The notes under the pieces: generated by a model
Seen by the model: the letters and a program-made list of their open reading frames with translations, nothing else
The model's database searches: none
What the model was told of the DNA's origin: nothing
Assembly: GCF_900117425.1 (NCBI RefSeq)
Contig: NZ_FPEH01000012.1
Location: 434,001-498,000 of the forward strand
DNA: 64,000 bases
Direction of reading: 5' to 3'
Source of the DNA: Novosphingobium sp. NDB2Meth1
GTDB lineage: Bacteria; Pseudomonadota; Alphaproteobacteria; Sphingomonadales; Sphingomonadaceae
Translations under genes and position numbers: made by a program
Part shown: positions 46,912-53,819 of the stretch, piece after piece
Position numbering within the stretch: position 1 is the stretch's first letter
Layout of the letters: every line of letters starts with the position of its first letter

Positions 46912-47060
46912 GCGTCCCCATGGTGCGGTGCAGCGTCGGGGAGGATGGCAAATATTTGACAGTCGTCAAGCCCGTAGAATCGGGCCTTTGGGGCTAATAA
47001 CCTGCCGCAGTACCGCGCCGTATGCGCTGCACTGCGGCATGAGTATTACGAAGTATTACG

Positions 47061-47540
47061 TCACAGGTTCTCGAGCACATACTCGGCCGAGGAGACCTTG
47101 AAGTCGCCCGGGGCTTCGACGTGGAGCTGTTCGACCGTCCCGTCGTTGATGACCATCGCGAAACGCTGGCCGCGGATGCCGAGGCCGAAGCCGGTGCCGT
47201 CCATGGTGAGACCGAGCGCCTTGGCGAAATCACCGTTGCCGTCCGCCAGCATGGTGACGTCGGCCGAACCGGCGGCGGCGCCCCATGCCTTCATCACGAA
47301 GGGATCGTTGACCGCGGTGCAGGCGATCTCGTCCACGCCCTTGGCGCGGATTTCGGCGGCCTTTTCGACGAAGCCCGGCAGGTGCTTGGCCGAGCAGGTC
47401 GGGGTGAAGGCACCCGGAACCGAGAACAGCGCGACGCGCTTGCCGGCAAAGTATTCGGCGGACTGCACCGCATCGATGCCGTCGGCCGTGGCTTTCACCA
47501 GCTTCACGTCAGGCAGCTTGTCTCCAACCGCAATCGTCAT
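47061..47540 (-). CDS. Peroxiredoxin, Prx5/AHP1 type
   Basis: A 159-residue thioredoxin-fold peroxidase from the ATG at 47540 (MTIAVGDKLPDVKL), with AGGATCC sequence upstream. The peroxidatic cysteine is C49 in VPGAFTPTCSAKHLPGF, and the Prx5 features NDPFVMKAWG and LGIRGQRFAMVINDGTVEQL are present. It reduces peroxides using thioredoxin or glutaredoxin. It is divergent to ahcY over 229 bases that contain a long palindrome. Confidence 0.93.
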   Translation of the reverse strand: MTIAVGDKLPDVKLVKATADGIDAVQSAEYFAGKRVALFSVPGAFTPTCSAKHLPGFVEKAAEIRAKGVDEIACTAVNDPFVMKAWGAAAGSADVTMLADGNGDFAKALGLTMDGTGFGLGIRGQRFAMVINDGTVEQLHVEAPGDFKVSSAEYVLENL

Positions 47541-47650
47541 GGGCAAGGATCCTCTTTTGGTGTGTTGGTCTGTGCGTTGATGCGCAGAGGCCGATATAGG
47601 CGCGGTGTGTGACAGCGCAACCATTCGGAGGCGGGACGGTTGCAGAGCGT

Positions 47651-47672
47651 GATATAAAGACTTCTTTATATC
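47651..47672. promoter_or_regulatory. 22-bp palindrome upstream of ahcY, SahR-like operator candidate
   Basis: GATATAAAG (47651-47659) and CTTTATATC (47664-47672) are perfect reverse complements separated by ACTT, 98 bases before the ahcY start. ArsR-type SahR regulators of the methionine/SAH cycle bind ATAAAG/CTTTAT-type palindromes in several proteobacteria; that assignment is from memory and is an inference. The site could also influence the divergent peroxiredoxin gene. Confidence 0.55.
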
Positions 47673-47769
47673 CGGATTGCGTATTGGCGAGAGGCCCGCT
47701 AAGGGGACGGCATCGGGGCTGTCCTTCCGGCAGGCCTGTTCGTTTGATTGCAATCTTGGAGACTGTCTC

Positions 47770-49179
47770 GTGGCCAGCGTGCTTGAAGCCCAGAAGGACT
47801 ATGTGATCGCCGATATCGGCCTGGCCGACTTCGGGCGCGCCGAAATCAGGATCGCCGAGACCGAAATGCCCGGCCTGATGGCGCTGCGCGAGGAATTCGG
47901 CCCGTCGCAGCCGCTCAAGGGCGCGCGCATCACCGGCTCGCTCCACATGACGATCCAGACCGCCGTGCTGATCGAGACGCTGGTGGCGCTCGGCGCCGAA
48001 GTGCGCTGGGCGACCTGCAACATCTTCTCGACGCAGGATCACGCTGCCGCCGCGATTGCCGCGGCCGGTATCCCGGTCTTCGCGATCAAGGGCGAGAGCC
48101 TGGCGGAATACTGGGACTATGTCGGCTCGATCTTCGACTGGGGCGATGACGTGACCGCCAACATGATCCTCGACGACGGCGGCGATGCCACGATGTTCGC
48201 GCTGTGGGGCGCGCGCGTCGAAGCGGGCGAAAAGCTGTTCGAGCCGAGCAACGCCGAGGAAATCGAGTTCGTGCGCGCGCTGACCGCGTTCCTCAAGAAA
48301 AAGCCCGGCTACCTCACGCAGTCGGTGAAGGCCATCAAGGGCGTCTCGGAAGAGACCACCACGGGCGTCCACCGCCTCTATCAGATCGCCAAGGACGGCA
48401 AGCTGCCGTTCCCCGCGATCAACGTGAACGACTCGGTCACCAAGTCGAAGTTCGACAACCTCTATGGCTGCAAGGAATCGCTGGTCGACGCGATCCGCCG
48501 CGCGACCGACGTGATGCTGGCCGGCAAGGTCGCCTGCGTCGCGGGCTTCGGCGATGTCGGCAAGGGTTCGGCCGCCTCGCTGCGCCAGGGCGGCGCGCGC
48601 GTGATGGTGACGGAAATCGATCCGATCTGCGCGCTGCAGGCGGCGATGGAAGGCTATGAAGTCGTCACCATGGAAGAAGCGGTCAAGCGCTGCGACATCT
48701 TCGTCACCGCGACCGGCAACGAGGACGTGATCACCGCCGACCACATGAAGGCGATGAAGCCGATGTCGATCGTGTGCAACATCGGCCACTTCGACAGCGA
48801 GATCCAGATCGCGGCGCTGTCGAACTACAAGTGGACCGAAGTGAAGCCGGGCACCGACCTCGTCGAATTCCCCGATGGCAAGCAGATCATCGTGCTCGCC
48901 AAGGGCCGCCTCGTGAACCTCGGCTGCGCGACCGGTCACCCGAGCTTCGTGATGAGCGCCAGCTTCACCAACCAGACGCTCGCGCAGATCGAGCTGTTCA
49001 CCAAGAGCGAGCAGTACAAGAACGAAGTCTACGTGCTGCCCAAGCACCTCGACGAGAAGGTGGCGGCGCTGCACCTTGCCAAGCTGGGCGTGCAGCTTTC
49101 GAAGCTTTCGGAAAAGCAGGCCAGCTACATCGGCGTTTCGGCCGAAGGTCCGTTCAAGCCGGATCACTACCGCTATTGA
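47770..49179 (+). CDS. ahcY: S-adenosylhomocysteine hydrolase
   Basis: 469 residues from the GTG at 47770 ([16 protein letters not shown]), which has TTGGAG eight bases upstream; the ATG at 47677 would add a leader that is not like the family. Substrate and NAD regions include [35 protein letters not shown], the GFGDVGKGS nucleotide loop and [14 protein letters not shown], ending in PDHYRY as usual. The enzyme removes SAH produced by methyltransferases, giving homocysteine and adenosine. A strong terminator follows at 49209. A 22-bp palindrome upstream is a probable control site. Confidence 0.97.
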   Translation: MASVLEAQKDYVIADIGLADFGRAEIRIAETEMPGLMALREEFGPSQPLKGARITGSLHMTIQTAVLIETLVALGAEVRWATCNIFSTQDHAAAAIAAAGIPVFAIKGESLAEYWDYVGSIFDWGDDVTANMILDDGGDATMFALWGARVEAGEKLFEPSNAEEIEFVRALTAFLKKKPGYLTQSVKAIKGVSEETTTGVHRLYQIAKDGKLPFPAINVNDSVTKSKFDNLYGCKESLVDAIRRATDVMLAGKVACVAGFGDVGKGSAASLRQGGARVMVTEIDPICALQAAMEGYEVVTMEEAVKRCDIFVTATGNEDVITADHMKAMKPMSIVCNIGHFDSEIQIAALSNYKWTEVKPGTDLVEFPDGKQIIVLAKGRLVNLGCATGHPSFVMSASFTNQTLAQIELFTKSEQYKNEVYVLPKHLDEKVAALHLAKLGVQLSKLSEKQASYIGVSAEGPFKPDHYRY

Positions 49180-49208
49180 GCCTTCGCCCGCTGCGGCAGG
49201 CAGAACGA

Positions 49209-49235
49209 GGCCCGCGTGGAAGCGCGGGCCTTTTT
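49209..49235 (+). terminator. Intrinsic terminator of ahcY
   Basis: GGCCCGCG (49209-49216) pairs with CGCGGGCC (49223-49230) around TGGAAG, followed by five T residues. It lies 30 bases after the ahcY stop. Confidence 0.9.
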
Positions 49236-49307
49236 CGTGGGGCGATCCCACAGCTTGTGCCGCGCGGCGCATTGTAATTTGCAGCATGGCACCCTAGCCA
49301 AGCAGCG

Positions 49308-51668
49308 ATGGTCCTGCCGCCGTTTGCCCTTGTTCTCATCGCGCTTGTGCTTGCCGCCTGGACGCTGGGCGCGGCTTGGGCGGTGCTTGCCGCGCGGGGG
49401 CGGCTCGCGCGGGCCGAGGCGACGCAGCGGCTCGCCCGGCGGCTCTCGCGGATGATCGAGGAAGCCCCGGCGCTGCCACTGCTGGTGCGCGCCGACGGGC
49501 GAATCGAAGGGCCTGCGCGGCTTGCGGGCTGGTTTGGCCTCGATGCGATGCCGGGGTTCCTCAGCGAGATCGATGCGGGCGAGAAGGGGCTGGATGAGGT
49601 CCAGCTCTCGCAGCTGAGCGATGCGGTGCGCCGGGCGCAGAAGACGGGTGCGCCGTTCGAGCTGGCGCTGACCCCGCGCGGCGGCAAGCGCAGCCTTGGC
49701 GCACGGGGGCATCTCGCCGATCCGCAAGTCTCGCCCGGCGGCGCGGCGCTGGTCTGGTTCTTCGACTTTACCGACAGCGCCAATGAACTGCGCAAGCTGC
49801 GCGCCGAAGCGGCTTCGGCGCGGGCCGATTTCGTGGCACTGGCCGGGCTGATCGAGGCGGCGCCGCTGCCGATGTGGTTCCGCGGGCCAGACATGGCGCT
49901 GCGGCTTGTCAACAGCGCCTATGTCAAGGCGGTGGGTGCGACGAGCGCGGCGGATGTCGTGGCGACGGGGACCGAGCTGATCGAGCCGGTCGAGGGCGTC
50001 AGCGCAGCCAAGATCGCGCAGCAGGTCTATAGCCGCCGTCTGCCGATGGAGCGGGTCGTTTCGGCCACGATCGGCGGGCAGCGCCGCTCGATCCGCGTTT
50101 CCGACCTGCCGCTGGGCGAGGATGGGGTGGCAGGTTACGCTGTCGATACCGAGGAAATGGAGGAGCTGCAGCGCCAGTTCCGCCGTTTCCGCGAGGCGCA
50201 GCGCGAGATGCTCGATACGCTTTCCGCCGGCATCGCGCAGTTTGACGAGAAGCGGAACCTTGTTTTCGCGAACCAGCCGTTCCTGCGCATTTTCAGTGTG
50301 CCGCAGGCCTGGGTGGTCGATACGCCGCCGTTCGACCGGGTGCTCGACCGCATGCGCGACAGCGCGCGCCTGCCCGAAGTGCGGGACTTTCCGGAATGGC
50401 GGCGCGAGCGGCAAGGCTGGTTCCTCAGCCGCGAGCCGCGGGAGGAATCATGGCATCTGGGGGATGGCACCCATCTGCGCGTGATCGGGCAGCCGATGCC
50501 GGACGGCGGCCTGCTGATGATCTTCGAAGACCGCACCGAGCAGCTGCAGCTTTCCGCAACACGCGACACGCTGCTGCGCACGCGGACGGCGACATTCGAC
50601 AACCTGTTCGAATCGCTCGCGGTGTTCGGCCCCGATGGCCGTCTGCAGCTGTGGAACCGGCGTTTTGTCAGCGAATTGGGGCTGGAGGAGGAGTTCCTCG
50701 GGACCCATCCCCGCGCCGACGCGCTGCTCGGCCGGATCGCCAAGTTGCTCAAGCGCCCGGCGCAAGTGAGCACGATCGGGCAGGTGATCCAGGCCGCCAC
50801 ATTGGAGCGCAAGCAGCAGAGCGGGCGCATCCTGCTGGCGGATGGCCGCTCGTTCGCGATTGCCGGAGTGCCGCTGCCCGATGGCAATGGCCTGCTGACG
50901 GTGCTCGACATAACCGACAGCGAAAAGGCCGAAGCGGCGCTGCGCGAGCGCAATGCCGCACTGGTGGAAGCGGACGCGGTGAAGACGCGCTTCATCGCCA
51001 ACATGAGCTATGAATTCCGCACGCCGCTCACGTCGATCGGCGGGTTCGCGGAACTGCTGCAGAGCGGGATCGCGGGAGAATTGACTCCGCAGGCGCAGGA
51101 GTATGTCGGTGCCATTCTCGCCTCGGTCGAACGGCTTGGCGAGCAGATCGAGAACGTGCTCGACTTGTCGCAGAGCGAGGCGGGCACGCTGCCGCTGGCT
51201 GCCGAGGCGGTCGATCTGTTTGCGCTGCTGAGCGATGTCGTGCGCGAGCGGGCGGAGCGGCTGAGCGAGGCCGGGATTTCGCTCGATCTGCGCGGCTCTT
51301 CGGCCATCGGCAACGCAACGGGAGACCGCAAGCGGCTGCGGCGCCTGTTTGGCCAATTGATCGACAACGCGATCGCCGCGACGCCCAAGGGTGGGCGCAT
51401 TCTTGTAGAGGCATCGCGCCGCAAGGGTGGCAAGAGCGGCAAGGGCGCGCTGCAGGTCGTCGTTTCCGACAACGGCGAGGGCATGGACCCGGCGCAGCTG
51501 GCCCGCGCGCTGGAGGGGCTGAAGATCAGCGCCGATGGCCGTTCGGTCGAACGGCGAGGCGGGGTCGGCCTGCCCTTGGTTCGCCAGCTGGTGGCGGCGC
51601 ATGGCGGGACGTTCGAGCTCTTGTCCGAGAAAGGCGAGGGAACAAGCGCGATGGTGACGCTGCCATGA
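49308..51668 (+). CDS. divL: DivL-type cell-cycle sensor kinase (tyrosine in place of the phospho-accepting histidine)
   Basis: A 786-residue membrane-anchored multi-PAS kinase-like protein. One N-terminal helix (LVLIALVLAAWTLGAAWAVL) is followed by PAS-like regions (about residues 180-290, 300-400 and 430-540), a DHp domain and an HATPase domain (SDNGEGMDPAQLARALEGLK; GGVGLPLVRQL). The H-box reads FIANMSYEFRTPLTSI, with Y568 where histidine kinases have His. This is the hallmark of Caulobacter DivL, which regulates the CckA-CtrA pathway. Length (769 in Caulobacter) and domain order agree. It overlaps tsaE by an ATGA. Confidence 0.9.
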   Translation: MVLPPFALVLIALVLAAWTLGAAWAVLAARGRLARAEATQRLARRLSRMIEEAPALPLLVRADGRIEGPARLAGWFGLDAMPGFLSEIDAGEKGLDEVQLSQLSDAVRRAQKTGAPFELALTPRGGKRSLGARGHLADPQVSPGGAALVWFFDFTDSANELRKLRAEAASARADFVALAGLIEAAPLPMWFRGPDMALRLVNSAYVKAVGATSAADVVATGTELIEPVEGVSAAKIAQQVYSRRLPMERVVSATIGGQRRSIRVSDLPLGEDGVAGYAVDTEEMEELQRQFRRFREAQREMLDTLSAGIAQFDEKRNLVFANQPFLRIFSVPQAWVVDTPPFDRVLDRMRDSARLPEVRDFPEWRRERQGWFLSREPREESWHLGDGTHLRVIGQPMPDGGLLMIFEDRTEQLQLSATRDTLLRTRTATFDNLFESLAVFGPDGRLQLWNRRFVSELGLEEEFLGTHPRADALLGRIAKLLKRPAQVSTIGQVIQAATLERKQQSGRILLADGRSFAIAGVPLPDGNGLLTVLDITDSEKAEAALRERNAALVEADAVKTRFIANMSYEFRTPLTSIGGFAELLQSGIAGELTPQAQEYVGAILASVERLGEQIENVLDLSQSEAGTLPLAAEAVDLFALLSDVVRERAERLSEAGISLDLRGSSAIGNATGDRKRLRRLFGQLIDNAIAATPKGGRILVEASRRKGGKSGKGALQVVVSDNGEGMDPAQLARALEGLKISADGRSVERRGGVGLPLVRQLVAAHGGTFELLSEKGEGTSAMVTLP

Positions 51669-52114
51669 TCATTCCGCTGCCCGATCTTGCGGCGACCGAT
51701 GCCCTGGCCAAGCGCATTGCCGGTCTGCTGCATCCCGGTGACGTGATTGCGCTGAGCGGCGGTCTTGGTGCGGGAAAGACGACCCTGGCGCGCGCGATCA
51801 TTGCTGCGCTGGGGTATGCCGGCGAAGTGCCGAGCCCGAGCTTTGCGATCATCGAGGTCTACGATCCGCCCGCGCTGCGGCTGCGGGTGGTCCATGCTGA
51901 CTTCTACCGGCTCGAAGACCCGGAGGAAGTCGCCGAGCTGGGGCTTGACGACTACCGCGCGGATGCCGTGCTGATCGCCGAATGGCCCGAGCATGCGGGC
52001 GGTTTCACGCATGAACCGGCGTGCCTGTCGATAAGGCTGGAAATCCTCGAAAACGAGCGCAGCGCCATTGTGGAAGCCGGTCCGGATTGGCTAGAGCGCA
52101 GAGGATGGACGTGA
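51665..52114 (+). CDS. tsaE: tRNA threonylcarbamoyladenosine biosynthesis ATPase
   Basis: A 149-residue P-loop ATPase that works with TsaB and TsaD in forming t6A37 in tRNA. The Walker A motif is GGLGAGKTTLARAI, and other family sites are VPSPSFAIIEVYD and VHADFYRLEDPEEV with LIAEWPEHAG. The start overlaps divL and the end overlaps amgK by ten bases. Confidence 0.94.
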   Translation: MIIPLPDLAATDALAKRIAGLLHPGDVIALSGGLGAGKTTLARAIIAALGYAGEVPSPSFAIIEVYDPPALRLRVVHADFYRLEDPEEVAELGLDDYRADAVLIAEWPEHAGGFTHEPACLSIRLEILENERSAIVEAGPDWLERRGWT

Positions 52115-53103
52115 CCCTGACTGCAAGCGCCCTGCCAGAAGGCGCGCATCCGTTTCTATCCGCCGCGGGCTGGGACACCGCGGTGGTCGAGCCGATCCCC
52201 GGCGATGCCTCGGCGCGCCGCTATTTCCGCCTGCGCCGCCCGGGTGCAACCGCGATGCTGATGCACGCGCCGCCGCCGGGCGAGGACCCCGAACCGTTCC
52301 TGCGCGCGGCTCGCTGGCTCGATGGCAACGGCATGCGCGCGCCGCAGATCTACGCCGAAGATACGGCCAAGGGCTTTGTCCTGCTGCAGGATTTCGGCGA
52401 AGTGCGCATGCGCGAGTATGTCGACGCCTGGCCGCAGGACGAGCGCGAGGTCTATACCCATGCGGTCGAGGCGCTGCTGCAGCTGCACCGCCTGCCGCCA
52501 GGGCCGTTCACGGCCTATTCGCTGGCGGAGTACCAGCGCGAGGCGCGGCTCTTCGTTGAGTGGTACTGCCCGGTGCAGGGGCTTGGCGTGGATCTGGCCG
52601 GGTGGACCCAGGCGTGGGAGCAAGTGCTGGGCCAGTTGCTCGCCCGCCAGCGGCCCGGCGTGACAGTGCTGCGCGACTACCACGCCGAGAACATCATGCT
52701 CGATGGCGGCCTCGACAAGCAGGGTCTGCTCGATTTCCAGGACGCGCTGGTCGGCCATGCGGCTTACGATCTCGTCTCGCTGCTGCAGGATGCGCGGCGT
52801 GATGTCGATCCGGCACTGGAGCGCGCGATGCTGGAGCATTACATCGCGGCGAGCGGCGCGGACACCCATTTCGCCGAGGACTACGCGCGGCTCGGGGCGC
52901 AGCGCAACGCCAAGATCGTCGGCATTTTCGTGCGGCTGTGGCAGCGCGACGGCAAGCCGCGCTACCTCGATTACATCCCGCGCGTCTGGGCCCTGCTGGA
53001 GCGCGATCTGGCGCATCCGGCGCTCGCCCCGGTGGCGCGCTGGTTCGATGCCAATGTGCCGGCAGATCTGCGCGAAAAGCTTGGCGGGACGTTCAACGCA
53101 TGA
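52105..53103 (+). CDS. amgK: Anomeric MurNAc/GlcNAc kinase of cell-wall recycling
   Basis: A 332-residue aminoglycoside-phosphotransferase-fold sugar kinase. The ATG at 52105 (MDVTLTASALPEGAHPFLSA) has AGAGG directly upstream. Kinase sites are GDASARRYFRL at the N-lobe, the catalytic-loop equivalent LRDYHAENIMLDGG and the metal-binding LLDFQDALVG. In Pseudomonas and Caulobacter AmgK phosphorylates MurNAc and GlcNAc at C1. The directly overlapping next gene encodes a MurU-type uridylyltransferase, so the assignment rests on both sequence and pairing. Confidence 0.87.
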   Translation: MDVTLTASALPEGAHPFLSAAGWDTAVVEPIPGDASARRYFRLRRPGATAMLMHAPPPGEDPEPFLRAARWLDGNGMRAPQIYAEDTAKGFVLLQDFGEVRMREYVDAWPQDEREVYTHAVEALLQLHRLPPGPFTAYSLAEYQREARLFVEWYCPVQGLGVDLAGWTQAWEQVLGQLLARQRPGVTVLRDYHAENIMLDGGLDKQGLLDFQDALVGHAAYDLVSLLQDARRDVDPALERAMLEHYIAASGADTHFAEDYARLGAQRNAKIVGIFVRLWQRDGKPRYLDYIPRVWALLERDLAHPALAPVARWFDANVPADLREKLGGTFNA

Positions 53104-53819
53104 CGAAGCTCGCAAGCGACGTCGCGATGGTGCTGGCTGCCGGGATCGGCAAGCGGATGCGCCCGCTGACCGCGACGCGGCCCAAGCCTTTGGTGCGTGT
53201 CAATGGCCGGGCGCTGATCGATCACAGCCTCGACAAGCTGGTCGAGGCCGGCGTTTCGCGGGCGGTGGTCAATGTGCATTACCTGCCCGGCCAGATCGAG
53301 GCGCATCTGGCGCAGCGCAGCGCGCCGGTCACAGTCATCTCGGACGAGCGCGAGGCGCTCCTCGAAACGGGCGGGGGCCTGGTCAAGGCGCTGCCGCTCA
53401 TCGATGCCGATCCGTTCTTCTGCCTCAACAGCGACAATGTCTGGCTCGATGGCCCGCAGAATGTGTTCGCCGCGCTGAGCGAGGCGTGGGACCCGGCCAA
53501 GATGGACGCGCTGCTGCTGCTGGTGAACCACGCGCGGGCGTTCAACTACAACGGGCGGGGGGATTTTCATCTCGATCCGATGGGCCGGATCACGCGGCGC
53601 AAGCCGGGCCGGGTCGCGCCGTTCATCTATACCGGCATCCAGATCGTTTCGCAGCAGCTGCTGCGCGAGGCGCCGGAAGGCGCGTTTTCGACCGGGGTGC
53701 TGTGGGATCGCGCTATCGCGGAAGGGCGGCTCTACGGCATTTCGCATTATGGCCAGTGGTTCGAAGTCGGCGCGCCCGAGATGATCGCGCCGACCGAAGC
53801 CGCCTTGCAGCGTGGCTGA
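53100..53819 (+). CDS. murU: N-acetylmuramate alpha-1-phosphate uridylyltransferase
   Basis: A 239-residue nucleotidyltransferase. The ATG at 53100 overlaps amgK (ATGA). The nucleotide-binding loop is VLAAGIGKRMRPLTATRPKP, with NSDNVWLDG for the metal and product region and GEP-less LETGGGLVKALPLI as in MurU. With AmgK it makes UDP-MurNAc directly from recovered MurNAc, bypassing the fosfomycin-sensitive MurA step (family knowledge). It overlaps addB by eight bases. Confidence 0.88.
   Translation: MTKLASDVAMVLAAGIGKRMRPLTATRPKPLVRVNGRALIDHSLDKLVEAGVSRAVVNVHYLPGQIEAHLAQRSAPVTVISDEREALLETGGGLVKALPLIDADPFFCLNSDNVWLDGPQNVFAALSEAWDPAKMDALLLLVNHARAFNYNGRGDFHLDPMGRITRRKPGRVAPFIYTGIQIVSQQLLREAPEGAFSTGVLWDRAIAEGRLYGISHYGQWFEVGAPEMIAPTEAALQRG

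Noticed and set aside
47541..47769. SAH riboswitch before ahcY
   Set aside because: A GCAACC/GGTTGC hairpin with GGAGGCGGG is present, but the conserved SAH-riboswitch core and pseudoknot partners are not recognisable.
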